A stretch of DNA of 64,000 nucleotides from positions 26,195,001 to 26,259,000 of the forward strand of contig JALMGJ010000012.1 in assembly GCA_023362775.1 (NCBI GenBank), read 5' to 3'. Of the stretch, positions 28,401 through 36,795 are shown piece by piece. Under the pieces are notes generated by a model, which was given only the letters and a program-made list of their open reading frames with translations, ran no database searches and was not told the DNA's origin. This DNA comes from Charina bottae. Lineage: Eukaryota; Chordata; Lepidosauria; Squamata; Charinaidae. Position numbers and translations under genes: made by a program. How positions within the stretch are numbered: position 1 is the stretch's first letter; each line of letters starts with the position of its first letter.

Positions 28401-29141
28401 CAAACTAAAACTTACACACTTCCTCCCCAAAGTTTCCGAAGGGTTTCGTTTCCATTTCTCCAAAGAAGCGGTTCCCGGGGAGGAGAAATGAGGCTCCGAG
28501 CAGGGCGATTTTACGCAAAAGCCTCCGAACAACCGTTCTCCCGGCGATTCATTTGCCTGATTATCACCGCACCGCACGCGCCCCGCCGCCACATTAACAG
28601 TCGCCGACCACTTTCCCTTCTCAACCCGCTCCCTCTCCCCCAAAAGCAGCCCTCGTCGGGGAAAACTTCAAGTTCTGATCAAGTGGAGAAGAAGCCGCGG
28701 AACTTTCTACCCGCCTCGCCTTCCCCTCCCGCGCGCCCCAGGCGCCTCGCGTGGGGATGGCGACCCATTCGGAGGACACGCGAAGCGAGACGAGGCTGGG
28801 TTCTGACATGACTGGGGAGCCCTCCCACTTGGCCGAGGTTGACCGAGTCCCCGCTCCAGCCGGGCCGGGCAGGGCATCTGAGGACACCGGGGATCTTCCT
28901 CCCTGCGCGCCTCCGCCGAGACCCCGCCGCTCTCCGGGGACGCGCGGCTCGCCCAAGGGCAACCCTCGGCAGGACTTCCAAGCGCTGCACCCGGCCGCCC
29001 GGGGAGCACCGCTGCCTCGTCCCCGGCCCCGCTCCGTCTCGGCGCCGCTGTACCTTTCCTGGGCTCCATCTCCGCTCCCTCTCCGGCGGCGACGCTCCCG
29101 AGGCGCAGGAGGAGCGGCAGCAGGGACAGGAAAGCGCGCAT
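4387..29141 (-). CDS. LIPG: Endothelial lipase, ten coding exons
   Basis: Secreted triglyceride-lipase-family phospholipase A1 that hydrolyses HDL phospholipids at the endothelial surface. The joined exons (29141-29054, 24236-24040, 20184-20005, 18945-18834, 16263-16039, 12023-11781, 9622-9502, 9122-8904, 5930-5826, 4408-4387) total 1512 nt, 503 residues plus stop; human LIPG has 500. Every junction has AG/GT sites and consistent phase. Visible in order: signal peptide (about 1-20), lipase domain with nucleophile Ser171 in GYSLG, Asp195 in LDPAGP, His277 in CEHE, a lid between the two cysteines flanking exons 5/6, basic heparin-binding residues about 327-333, convertase site RNKR (330-333), then a PLAT domain. 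N-glycosylation sequons include NVS, NNT, NYT, NIS and NKT. Exon sizes 180, 112, 243, 121 and 105 nt match the LPL family gene plan. LPL and hepatic lipase are excluded by the RNKR site, closer residue identity to LIPG and the RPL17 neighbour. Confidence 0.96.
4761..4993 (+). mobile_element. hAT-like miniature element, family D
   Basis: Starts CAGGGGTACCCAACCTTTTT, ends in GTTGGGGACCCCT, perfect duplication TCTTAGAG on both sides. GC-rich non-coding interior with repeated GGCGGGAGCCAAT. Confidence 0.85.
5826..5930 (-). CDS. LIPG: LIPG exon 9
   Basis: 105 nt, acceptor TTTGTTTCAG, donor ACAAT|GTAAGT. Completes a Lys codon, then reads [20 protein letters not shown] followed by [14 protein letters not shown], clearly the end of endothelial lipase (human FCTEDPENTSISPG... 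and WFRKC). Length equals LPL exon 9. Confidence 0.93.
6077..6440. mobile_element. Inverted Penelope-like repeat with 89-bp arms
   Basis: Arms 6077-6165 and 6352-6440 are nearly exact inverted copies (outer ends ATGAAGGTTCTCAGTCATCC). The spacer ends in a hammerhead-like core. Tail-to-tail or inverted LTR-like arrangements and hammerhead motifs are known for Penelope-like elements; the family is inferred, as no RT is present. Confidence 0.55.
6500..6780 (-). mobile_element. Diverged tRNA SINE
   Basis: Contains TATCCCGCCTTT at the tail side, TTGGCCCACCCAATG and ACCACCAGACCACACTGG at the head side, an old relative of the GAGAGCCAG family. A similar weak trace is at about 47600-47740. Confidence 0.45.
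8053..8180 (+). mobile_element. hAT-like foldback element, family C
   Basis: Near-palindromic, with inverted arms around GGGAATTCTGGGAGTTGAA; perfect target duplication CATTAGAG. Confidence 0.88.
8904..9122 (-). CDS. LIPG: LIPG exon 8
   Basis: 219 nt, acceptor CATTTTCAG, donor CAGAA|GTAAGT. Encodes [16 protein letters not shown], the [14 protein letters not shown] segment and [14 protein letters not shown] of the C-terminal lipid-binding domain. Confidence 0.95.
9502..9622 (-). CDS. LIPG: LIPG exon 7
   Basis: 121 nt, acceptor TTTCCTCAG, donor GAAGT|GTAAGT. Translates to [14 protein letters not shown] at the start of the PLAT domain and ends at LPLEV. A donor two bases earlier would also be GT, but only this site gives 121 nt (the LPL-family length) and the right phase for exon 8. 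Confidence 0.92.
10866..11030. repeat. Perfect 62-bp-arm palindrome, same family
   Basis: Arms 10866-10927 and 10932-10993 are exact inverted copies around a GGAT loop. Sequence matches the arms of 6077-6440, and the right flank continues into that family's outer arm (CCTGGATGACTGAGAACC). Confidence 0.9.
11059..11255 (+). mobile_element. tRNA-derived SINE (GAGAGCCAG family)
   Basis: Starts GAGAGCCAGTTTGATGTAGTG with an A-box-like TAGTGGTTAAGGC and B-box-like GAGTTCTAGTCCC, then CTGGGTGACCCTGGGCCAG. Single-unit copy. Confidence 0.72.
11781..12023 (-). CDS. LIPG: LIPG exon 6 (catalytic His, heparin-binding region)
   Basis: 243 nt, acceptor CCATCTAG, donor AAGG|GTAAGA. The first two bases complete a Glu codon, so the lid reads [12 protein letters not shown] with catalytic His277. 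Cysteines at 300, 311, 314 and 319 and the KKMRNKR basic stretch follow. Length equals LPL exon 6. Confidence 0.95.
12682..12849 (+). repeat. (CAC/CAT)n trinucleotide array
   Basis: About 168 bp of CAC and CAT triplets in LIPG intron 5. It yields open frames for His, Thr/Ile, Pro/Ser and, on minus, Val/Met in every reading, none of them a gene. Confidence 0.95.
13175..13624 (-). mobile_element. hAT-like miniature element, family A, long form
   Basis: 450 bp with perfect target duplication ATGTAGAA. The interior has about five copies of a ~56-bp unit containing CAGGTCCTAGTGCCTGCC, more than the other copies. Confidence 0.9.
13983..14241 (+). mobile_element. hAT-like miniature element, family A
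   Basis: Target duplication GCCTAGAG/GCCTAGAA; terminal CAGAGCTTTCCAAACTT and inverted end. Two internal units. Confidence 0.88.
14990..15335 (+). mobile_element. hAT-like miniature element, family A
   Basis: Perfect target duplication CCCTATAC. Carries an extra duplication of the CATTTCGCGACACACTCTTA segment near its left end. Confidence 0.9.
16039..16263 (-). CDS. LIPG: LIPG exon 5 (catalytic Asp, lid start)
   Basis: 225 nt, phase 1 to phase 1, donor GTGAGT. Begins with GLDPAGP, giving catalytic Asp195, then the conserved [17 protein letters not shown] and [10 protein letters not shown] segments, and ends in the lid after CGLTDILG. One residue longer than human at RETLG, which moves the histidine from 274 to 277 together with the +2 offset upstream. 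Confidence 0.95.
16264..18833 (-). other. LIPG intron 4 (2.6 kb)
   Basis: A Sauria-type SINE lies at 16645-16900. The stretch 16900-18830 shows only low-complexity patches (for example a G run near 18103) and nothing recognisable. Confidence 0.75.
16645..16900 (-). mobile_element. tRNA-derived SINE, Sauria type
   Basis: On minus, the head GGGGCGTGGTGGCTCAGCGG has an A box and the B box reads GGTTCGAATCC. A conserved middle with CGTTGTCCGAAGAC follows. Tail absent or truncated. Confidence 0.75.
18834..18945 (-). CDS. LIPG: LIPG exon 4 (nucleophile elbow)
   Basis: 112 nt, acceptor TTGTTGCAG, donor ATTACAG|GTAAGC, phase 1 out. Encodes [12 protein letters not shown] with the catalytic serine 171, then GRITG. 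Length equals LPL exon 4. Confidence 0.96.
19225..19588. mobile_element. Composite hAT-like element
   Basis: Begins TTTCTCAACCAGCGTTCC in the style of Charlie/MER5 elements and ends with a family-C arm (GGTTGAGAAACACTG). No clear target duplication found. Confidence 0.5.
20005..20184 (-). CDS. LIPG: LIPG exon 3
   Basis: 180 nt (60 codons, phase 0 on both sides), acceptor CTTCTTCCAG, donor TTACAG|GTAAAT. Contains the strongly conserved [16 protein letters not shown] core and the NNT sequon. Length equals the 180-nt exon 3 of the LPL family. Confidence 0.96.
20270..20815 (+). mobile_element. tRNA-derived SINE with amplified 102-bp units
   Basis: Same family as 11059. Its middle segment is present about three and a half times in tandem (102-bp period), each with CCAGGAGACTGAGAG, GCCGGCTGGGTGACC and CCTAGGAAGGAGCC. 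A 3' end follows with GCCGCCTTGAGTTATTTATA and an (AAAT)n tail. Confidence 0.85.
21372..21469 (+). mobile_element. hAT-like foldback element, family C
   Basis: Perfect target duplication CTCTAACC; terminal CAGTGTTTCTCAACC and inverted end. Confidence 0.9.
21571..21995 (+). mobile_element. tRNA-derived SINE, Sauria type, interrupted
   Basis: Full-length copy: A box TGGCTCAGCGG, B box GGTTCGAATCC, 3' region GACTCTAGG-like segment and tail CCTTTACCTTT. Split by an AT-rich insert at about 21713-21812. Known Sauria SINEs end in (ACCTTT)n and share 3' ends with Bov-B LINEs. Confidence 0.78.
22450..22795 (-). mobile_element. tRNA-derived SINE, two 102-bp units
   Basis: Reverse orientation copy; tail at left, head GAGAGCCAGTTTGGTCCAGTG at right. 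Two copies of the middle unit. Confidence 0.82.
22929..23391. mobile_element. Inverted pair of LTR-like repeats
   Basis: Segment 22929-23115 (plus) and 23197-23391 (minus) are inverted, clearly diverged copies (both carry AAGGGCCCCTCCCTAGTTTC). The minus copy continues to 23117, ending ...GGCTAACA, with an AATAAA signal at 23177-23172, and looks like a complete LTR of about 275 bp. The internal region, if any, would lie at 23392-23700, where no clear protein match was seen. Confidence 0.55.
24040..24236 (-). CDS. LIPG: LIPG exon 2
   Basis: 197 nt, acceptor TTTTATTACAG, donor GCA|GTAAGT. Completes codon 30 and runs to residue 95. Holds the N-terminal lipase strand with CYLNVGQ, the [11 protein letters not shown] segment (Cys pair and N-glycosylation sequon NVS) and FFIIHGWA. 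The 2/3 boundary falls after GWA, as in the human protein after GWT. Confidence 0.95.
26056..26380 (+). mobile_element. hAT-like miniature element, family B
   Basis: Starts CATAGCTTTCCAAACTGTG, ends GGAGAGCCCTG, flanked by GTCTAGTG/GTCTCGTG. GC-rich interior with repeated inverted AACCCGGAAGCGC. Confidence 0.87.
27012..27146 (+). mobile_element. hAT-like foldback element, family C
   Basis: Perfect target duplication GCCTAGAC around a near-complete palindrome. Confidence 0.9.
29054..29141 (-). CDS. LIPG: LIPG coding exon 1 (signal peptide)
   Basis: 88 coding nt from ATG at 29141 to the donor at 29053-29052 (AAAG|GTACAG), ending in phase 1. Encodes a hydrophobic leader ([20 protein letters not shown]) with a likely cleavage after residue 20. 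This ATG is chosen because it directly begins a good signal peptide. The frame stays open upstream to another in-frame ATG at 29474 through a polyleucine run, but that ATG lies above the TATA-like box. Confidence 0.88.
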
Positions 29142-29302
29142 CGTCCTTCTCCGCGCTCGGGCACCGCGAGTGCTTCGCCGGCGGCTGGGCTGCGGCTGCT
29201 GGGGCTGGGGCTGGGCTGGCGGCGGGAGCCACGGAGCAACGGGCGCAGCGCGGGCCGAGAAGCTGGAGAAGAGCGAGCCACGCGCTAGACTAGAGCATCC
29301 AC

Positions 29303-29338
29303 GGAGGAGGAGGAGGAGGAGGAGGAGGAGGAGGAGGA

Positions 29339-29386
<48 letters not shown>
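29303..29386 (-). repeat. (CTG)n/(CCT)n run in LIPG 5' UTR
   Basis: On plus, about 13 GGA units (29303-29341) followed by 15 GCA units (29342-29386). Read in the LIPG direction this is pure CTG then CCT triplets, ending about 160 nt before the start codon, likely inside the 5' UTR. Confidence 0.9.
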
Positions 29387-29390
<4 letters not shown>

Positions 29391-30830
29391 CCCAGCCGGA
29401 GGCGCTTCTCTGCTGGGACTGGAAAAGGAGGGGGTCCCTTCTAAATAGGCGAGTGGGCGCGTCACCTGACCCATGGCCAGAGGGGGACGGGACTCCGGAG
29501 GCTTCGACTCCAGGGCGCTGATTGGTCACGCCTCCCTGACGTCGAGCGAAAGCCGGCCAAAAGTGTCAATGAAGCGGCGACACACCCACCTCGGGGAGGG
29601 GGAGCCGGGCTGGACTGGGTTGGGCAACGGGCGGGGGGCGGGAGGGGAGACCAGCCCTTTCAACCTGGCGAGGCAAGGAAGGTCGCCAAGGATCCGGCAG
29701 CCCCGGATGGCCGCTGCTCGGGACGGCTAATCGTTCACACTCACACACACACACCCCAGCACGCGAAGCAGCTGGTCTCTCCGAGGACCCTTGCAGGAGG
29801 GGAGGTGCCCCCGGGCGACTTGTCGGGGACTCCAGTGGGTGACGAGAGAAGGTGGATAAGAGCGGCCTTGACCCGAACCGGCGTCCTTAAGAGGGCTTTG
29901 GTTGATGCGGTGCGGCGGTCGCACCCCCGGGCAGAGGGAGGCAGCGGGCTCAGGCTCCGCGTTTTCAGAGCGGGGTTGTGGTTTCATACAGCGTCCTTGT
30001 GGTGTAGTCCGAGACCTCTGGCCTTCTACTCCCCAACGGCCCAGGAGGGAGCCGCACCCTGGTTCATGTGGCAGGGCAACCTGTGGGTCAGATCAGGAAG
30101 AAAACCCCAAGGAACCTGTCCCCTTCCTGGTCCTCTTCTCCTGCCTCTGCGCCTCCACGGAGTGCTTTGCGAGGCTTCTGAGCGGGACTCTCTCCCAGGC
30201 CCGCCTTGCCGAAAAACGGGGGCAGAGGCTGCACCCCGCCCGCCCTGTCCCTGGAGGCTCTCGGAGAACCAGAGATGCGACTGGGGTTTTGTCCGGCAGG
30301 CCGCCCAAACTCCTTTAGAAGAGCTAACCTGCATGTTCCCTTCACACTTTGACTAGCATCCTTGAGGCTGGGATTTGCTGCCGCCAGATGCGATGATGGC
30401 CACCAGTTTAGACAGCTGTAAAAGGGGGCTGAACAAAGTCCTTGAGGATGGTTGCTAATCTTGATGGCTATTTACCACCCCTGCAATCCCAGGGGAAAAA
30501 ATAAAGATGTCCATCAGTTCCTGATGACCGAATGGCTATGACCACACCATTTTCTTGCTAATAGTACAGAGGTGGCTTCCATTGCCCACTTCTGGGGTGT
30601 TTCTTTGACGTTCCAGCTTAGCCCCCGGGCCGTGGGATTCCTTGGTCATCTCCCATCCAAGAACAAGGCTGTCCCTGCTTAGCCAAGGCCACCCAGCTGC
30701 AAGCGAGCCAGGAAGAGGCTGGAGGATCCCTCTCCTGTCCCTGGCCGTGAGTTTCCTGAAGCCATTGCAGTGCTGTTCAGCTACAGGAGCTTTGAGCAAG
30801 GTTGTTCTTGCTGTCATAAAAGTTGAAGGA

Positions 30831-30916
30831 AGAGGAGAGGAGAGGAGAGGAGAGGAGAGGAGAGGAGAGGAGAGGAGAGGAGAGGAGAGGGGTAAGAGAG
30901 GAGGGAGGGAGGGAAA

Positions 30917-30993
<77 letters not shown>

Positions 30994-31245
30994 GAAAGAA
31001 AGAAAGAAAGAAAGAAGAAAGAAGGGAGGGAGGGAGGGAGGGAAAGGAAGGAGGGGAGGGGAGGGGAGGGGAGGGGAGGGGAGGGGAGGGAAAGGAAGGA
31101 AGGAAGGAAGGAAGGAAGGAAGGAAGGAAGGAAGGAAGGAAGGAAGGAAGAAGAGGGAGGGAAAGGAAGAGAAAGAAGGAAGAGGGGGGAGGGAGGGAGG
31201 GAGGGAGGGAGGGAAAAAGAAAGGAAAGAGAAAATAGAGAGCAGG
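30831..31245 (+). repeat. Purine-only tract, about 415 bp
   Basis: Successive (GAGGA)n, (GAAA)n, (GGGA)n and (GGAA)n blocks, with hardly any pyrimidine on plus. About 1.7 kb upstream of the LIPG start. Confidence 0.95.
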
Positions 31246-31495
31246 GCAGGGCAAGGAAAATCCTAAGTGTGGGAATCCAAACAGCATCTTGGTCAAGGTC
31301 ACTTCAGCCCTGGTACTGTTCCTAATAATGAATTTTCAGCCATCAGTCACAATATGGAGACTTGGTTGTGCATTTCTATTTTTTCCCCCAACAAGGGAAC
31401 ATGCTTTAACAGGATATTTCCATGCTTTCCATGCTATTTATGGCATGGTTACTTCCCCTCTCGTTAATGTGTATGCCAATTAAATTCTACTTCAA

Positions 31496-31648
31496 AGGTA
31501 AAGGTAAAGGTTCCCCCCTCACATTTGTGCAGCTGTGTCCGACTCTAGGGGCCGGTGCTCATCTCCGTTTGTTAGCCGAAAAGCCAGCGTTGTCCGAAGA
31601 TGCTTCCATGGTCATGTGGCCAGCATGACGCATGCGGAACGCTGTTAA
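31496..31648 (-). mobile_element. Sauria-type SINE, 5'-truncated
   Basis: Tail AAGGTAAAGGTAAAGG on plus, then GTGTCCGACTCTAGGGGC and the CGTTGTCCGAAGATG middle; the tRNA head is missing and AT-rich repeats follow. Confidence 0.72.
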
Positions 31649-31765
31649 ATATTAATATTAATTAATTAATAATAAATAAATAAAATATTAATTGATTAAA
31701 TAATAAATAAATAAAATATTAATTAATTAAATAATAAATAAATAAAATATTAATTAAATAAATGT
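31649..31765 (+). repeat. AT-rich (AATAAATA/TTAATT)n tract
   Basis: Imperfect repeats of AATAAATAAATAAAATATTA adjoining the truncated Sauria-type SINE. Confidence 0.85.
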
Positions 31766-31769
31766 TAAA

Positions 31770-33550
31770 GTAGTAAATTCTACAAACTGCCAGAGGAATA
31801 CCCCCCCCCACCTTTCCCAGACTTGATCTCTTACCCCGTTTGCTGAGGAACTGAGCTAAAGCAGGCTTGTGACCCTGAGCTGTAATGTTGAAAAAGATTT
31901 TTAGTAGTAATGTTGAAAAAGATTTTTTTTAAAAAATCTTACAAAGGAATAGCAGCCTCAATTTCTTCCAGATAAAACATATGAAGAGGATAGGATCATT
32001 TCAGAAAATACTCCAGTGACGACTGGGGGGGCTCGGAGGGAATGCTGATTAACTTTGCGGGACAGTGGAATGAAGGGAAAATTGGAAAGATGACACATTT
32101 CTCCTGATGTCTGAACCTGGGAATGCATCTTTTGAAAATGGTTGCTTTCAGATAACACGTGCATGGGCATTTACCTGGGAAGATGCATCACCAAATGTGG
32201 TGGGATTTAGCCAAGATCCCAGTTAGTAGCATATGGCATCTTTTGAAGTCATCTGAACATCGTGGTACCAAAATAACAGGAATGAGGAGAGGGGTTTGTA
32301 TTTCCGCAACATCGACAGGGTGATGCTCTGAAAACACAAAAAGACACCAGTGAGAATCCTGCCTCCATTCCAAAGTGGACCTAATTTCGTCATCCTTCTG
32401 AATGGAGCAGAGTTTACTGGAATAAAGAGGGATATGGCTGGATTATAATCCAGAAAATCACGTTGAAGAAGAACACTCCTGTCGAGTGTCTAGAAAAAAA
32501 TGTGCAAGTGATGCTTAGTTCCTAACAGCAGATGGTGTTTGGGCAGGAGTTTCTGTTAATCTTCAGCCATTCCTTAGCTTAGGTACCACATCCTTCAGCT
32601 ACAAAGTTACGATGAATAAAAAAGCATCTGCAATTTTTTCCAATAGCAATTTTGGTTTCCTTATGGTTGACAGAGAAATTATTATCGAAAAGAACTGTGA
32701 GATATGAACGATAAGTAACAGTGGAGAAAGGAAGGGAGAAGCCCAAATGAAATTGCAGAGGAGGTTTTTTTCTAACAATCTGCAATAAATAAGAGTTACG
32801 AACTCTTTTACACTCTATGCATCTGACTTCTGGCTCCCATAATGCTACCTAGTATGTATTTTATGTATGGATGTTTTACAAAACAATAGACATATACATC
32901 TCGGTACTGTATGCTTCTTACATCAGATTTATCATACACTGGTCCCAAGAAAATCAATGCTATATTATTTTTTATTAATTTAATCAATTAGTCATGATGG
33001 CAATAATAAGAGACATGCCTTCTCATCAAGGCTTATCTTCTATCTTAGATGCTTGCTTGGCACATCTACCCACAGTTAACCCGGCTATTGGCTGGGTGTG
33101 CAGAGAACTGTAAACTAGTCCCACAGGTTTACACAACACATTTTGGCTAGAAGTGCTTCAGTGCATGGTACAAATATTGCTTATTCTGCTTAGTTTTGTC
33201 AAAACAGAAGGCAGCGGAGAGTCACACGGAGAGTTTCTTTGAGTGGAAAAAGAAGGCAAGCTTGGTCACCCCTGAGCCGTGCTTGCCAGCGTGCACACTG
33301 GCACTCTCCAAAAAGAAGAGGATAGGGGAGCATTTATTGTGTGAATTAGCATTCAAGTCCAAATTGAATTTGGCAACTTTAAAAGGTCTGGACTTCAACT
33401 CCCAGAATTCCTCAGCCAGCCATGCTTTAGTTAGTGAGTGGAAGTGCATTCTATCATTTCTATTACAAACAGGCCCAAGAGATGACTTGCAGCATCATTT
33501 TTGAAGAGCGTACAGGCCTGCAAATTAAGAAGCGCATTATTGTCCTACTG
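31770..33550. other. Intergenic stretch, no feature
   Basis: Mostly unique-looking sequence between LIPG and the L1; only a single family-C arm at 33371-33427 is recognised. Confidence 0.6.
33371..33427 (+). mobile_element. Family C hAT-like fragment
   Basis: Only one arm (CTTCAACTCCCAGAATTCC) is present; ends lost. Confidence 0.6.
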
Positions 33551-33556
33551 CTTTGC

Positions 33557-33990
33557 AGGTAGTCCTCACTTAACAACTGCAATTGGGACCGGCAACTCCA
33601 TCGCTAAGCAGTGCGGTCATTAAGTGAAACATCATGTGACTGTGCCAGACTTACGACGTCAGTTCCACTGTGGTCATTAAGCAAATCACCTGTGGTTGTT
33701 AAGCGCAACATCACGTGACCATGACTTGCAACTTCTTGCCGGCTTCTCCATTGACTCTGCTTGTTGGAAGCTGGCTGTGAAGCTTGCAAATGGTGATCAC
33801 ATGATCACGGGATGCTGCAACCATCGTAAATGTGTGCCAGTTGCCAAGTGCCCAAATCGCGATCATGTGATCATGGGGACACTGCAACAGTCATAAGTTC
33901 AAGGAACGGTCGTAAAACTACTTTTTCAGTGCCATTGTAAGTTCAAACAGTCGCTAAACAGGGCAGTCGTTAAGCAAGGACTACCTGCAT
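33557..33990. mobile_element. Inverted-repeat element (CAGGTAGTCCT family)
   Basis: Ends CAGGTAGTCCTCACTTA and its inverse AAGCAAGGACTACCTG. Interior with repeated AATTGGGACCGGCAAC. Others: 10430-10652, 49976-50300, 58317-58545. Non-coding; superfamily not assigned. Confidence 0.7.
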
Positions 33991-35079
33991 TGCATTTAAT
34001 GTTGCATGAAACCATTGCCTTGATTCAGCTTTTTGCAATCCCAACTGCTGGGATTTATCGATCGAGGTGTACAGTTTGGTATGACGTAAGGGCCCAACCA
34101 ATTTTGTTTCTTTAAATATTCATCTATCTTCTCCAGGGAAATTTCTTGTCCTTTACATAAATTGGAATAATATTGATGAAATACTTTTTGCATAGCCACA
34201 TTATCTGTTATTACAGTATCTCTCTCTTGTAATTTCAGTATCATTTTCTTTTCTTTTTCTTTTTGTAATTTCTATGCCAGCCATTTCTCTGATTTGTTTG
34301 CAAACTCAATTTTTTTTCGTTTTGCGTAATTCATTTTTGTTTCCATTTCTCTTACAGTTAACATAGATAATTGTCGCTGTGGAAGCTTAATTTGTTGGGA
34401 AATACCTTCTCTGGAAACTTCTTTAATTCTTCTTCTTTTCTTTTTATCTCATCCAAAAAAGCTTGTGTTTTCTCTTGCCTCTTCTTTTTGAGTTCACTAT
34501 TATGTTGTATAAAGTAATCTCTCATGAAAGCTTTGCTTGTGTCCCAAACCATTCTTACATCTGTACCTTTATTAAGCTTATTTTCAAAAAACTCTTTTAC
34601 TTTCTTTTTACAGTCCTCCACTATTACTTCTTTCTGTAACAGCATTTCATTTAACCTCCATCTGAAAGAACCAGGTTTCCATTTAAAAACCAAATTATGA
34701 TTATGACCTGAAAAAGTCTTTGGTAGTATCTCTACTTTATGAAACTTAGTGGCCAAATTCTTTGAAATCCAAATCATATCTATTCTTGAAAAAGATCTAT
34801 GTCTTTCAGGAAAATAAGGATACTTCCTTGAATTGCCATTTTTATGTCTCCATATGTCAACAAGCTCCAAATTGTCCATCAAATAAAACAATTTTTTTTT
34901 TGGTAATTTACCTTGTGTAGTTTTAATATTTTTCTCAGAAGTTCTTGTGGGGAGATCACTCTATTCCAATCCCTCATTAAACACCAATTTTTAGAAGAAA
35001 AGCCCAGTAGTCTGTCTGTAAATCCTTTATAGAACATTATTTATCCTCATTTGGGGCATAAATTTCCATAACATCGACC

Positions 35080-35515
35080 CGCCCCACCCGATCATGCAGA
35101 GGGGGCTTGCTACGGACCCCATCAATAAAATAATTCCATCTAACGGGGTCCAGGAGGCGGGCCTTCTCTGCAACGGCGCCCACCCTTTGGAATATCTTGC
35201 CCCCAGAGTTGAGGCGGGTTTCCTTCCTCCCGGCCTTCCGGAAAAATCTGAAAACCTGGTTCTGCCGCCTAGCGTGGGAAGGAAAAGGTAATACCTCCTC
35301 CTCGGGGTAGTTAGTATCATAATACCCTCCCTATTGTTTGAGATTAATTCGCCAGACTGGATTTTATATTTATATTTATATTTATTATGTGATATTTTAT
35401 TTATATTGTATTTTAATCTTCTTTTTATTGTAAACCGCCCAGAGTCCCCCGTTGGGGGAGATGGGCAGTCATATAAATTTAAATAATAAATAAATTAAAT
35501 AAATAAATAAATTCC
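35080..35515 (+). mobile_element. CR1/L2-like LINE 3' end
   Basis: Has ACCCGATCATGCAGAGGG, TTGGAATATCTTGCCCCCAG and the tail GTAAACCGCCCAGAGTCCC followed by (AAAT)n repeats. Other tails of this kind: 37690-37770, 53179-53260 and about 56135-56340. Confidence 0.65.
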
Positions 35516-35516
35516 C

Positions 35517-36780
35517 AATCATTGGCGATCACTCGTAGCCGAGTAAGATTGTCTTCCAAAGGTAAAATTTTTAACAGTGGATCCGTAAGTGGCTATAAAG
35601 GCCAATTCTGGATCTGCACAACCTCCCACAATGAGGGCATAGGTTTCCGGGTGGGAGACGGTCATGATGAGGGTTTGCCTGACGTGCCTTCCTTTTAGCT
35701 CTTTTCTCCCTTTCGCCCTGTACTCGTGCTTCTTCAAAGTCCATAGCGCCATTAATAAAGGATGACCTCCAATTGAAACGCTCATGAGTTAGGGCTTCCC
35801 AGTTCTCAATGCTGATATTACATTTTTTTAAATTAGCTTTGAGAGTATCTTTGAATCTCTTTTGCTGTCCACCAATATTCCGTTTTCCATTCTTAAGTTG
35901 GGAGTAAAGTAGCTGCTTTGGAAGATGATGGTCAGGCATTCGAACAACATGGCCGGTCCAGCGAAGTTGATGTTGGATGATCATTGTTTCAATGCTGGTG
36001 CTTTTCGCTTCTTCTAATACGCTAACATTAGTCCGCCTATCTTCCCAAGCAATTTGCAGAATTTTTCGGAGGCAGCGTTGATGGAATCTTTCAAGAAGTT
36101 GGAGGTGGCGTTTGTAGAGGGTCCATGTTTCACAGGTGTACATAAGGGTTGGTAGTACAATGGCTTTGTAAACAAGCATTTTGGTCTCCCTGCGAATGTC
36201 CCGATCCTCAAACACTCTACGCTTCATTCGGGAGAAAGCTACACTCGCAGAGCTCAGGCGATGCTGAATTTCAGCGTCGATGTCGGCTTTTGTAGATAGA
36301 TGGCTTCCGAGATAAGAAAAGTGGTTGACATTTTCTAGTGACACACCTTTAAGCTGGATTGATGGTGCTGCGGAGGGATTGGTTCGAACTTGTTGGTAAA
36401 GCACTTTGGTTTTTTTAATGTTAATAGAGAGGCCGAGCTTTTCATATGCTTCTGCAAAGATGTTTAGGATAGTTTGAAGATCTTCCTCGGAGTGTGCACA
36501 GACTATGTTATCATCAGCATATTGAAGTTCTATAACAGAAGTTGTAGTTACCTTATTTTTTGCTTTCAGCCTACTAAGATTAAAAAGCTTTCCATCTGTT
36601 CGATATATAATTTCTACACCAGTAGGAAGTTTCTCTTCAACAAGGTGTATAATCATAGCGATGAAGATAGCAAATAAGGTTGGAGCAATAACACATCCCT
36701 GTTTAACCCCGGATTCCACTTTAAATGGATCGCTTTGAGAGCCATTGTTATTCAGGATTGTTGCCATCATGTCGTCAAAA
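35517..36780 (-). mobile_element. Non-LTR retrotransposon, 3' half with open RT frame
   Basis: Uninterrupted 399-codon frame (36770-35571). Shows RT motifs GVKQGCVIAPTLFAIF and LQYADDNIVCAHSEEDLQ (YADD active site), then FSYLGSHLSTKAD, the thumb-like VLPTLMYTCETWTLYKRHL, and a C-terminal CCHH finger CPHCGRLCRSRIGLYSHLR. The N-terminal endonuclease is missing, so it is 5'-truncated. A (CTTTC)n array lies just at its truncated edge. Inserted in L1 ORF2. Clade not assigned. Confidence 0.8.
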
Positions 36781-36795
36781 CAAAAACAACTCCTT

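Larger units (their letters stand above)
24237..29053 (-). other. LIPG intron 1 (4.8 kb)
   Basis: Contains hAT-like elements at 26056-26380 and 27012-27146, a degenerate hAT-like stretch near 24340-24425, a (CATT)n array at 27912-27952 and the CpG-rich flank from about 28430. The remainder shows nothing recognisable. Confidence 0.8.
28430..30350. promoter_or_regulatory. CpG-rich LIPG promoter region
   Basis: GC- and CpG-rich stretch covering LIPG exon 1 and its upstream side, in contrast to the AT-rich surroundings. On the minus strand it contains a CCAAT box (ATTGG on plus at 29521-29525), a CRE-like TGACGTCG near 29538, and a TATA/CArG-like CTATTTAG at 29448-29441. A start about 30 nt below the last would give a 5' UTR of roughly 270 nt. 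Spacing is inferred; no start site is visible directly. Confidence 0.6.

Noticed and set aside
28621..29293. Several 150-250 residue Arg/Pro-rich frames on both strands
   Set aside because: CpG-rich composition around LIPG exon 1 removes stops; only the frame with the signal peptide and matching donor is supported.
30642..31325. Long Arg/Lys/Glu and Pro/Phe/Ser frames
   Set aside because: Produced by the purine-only tract, open by composition alone.
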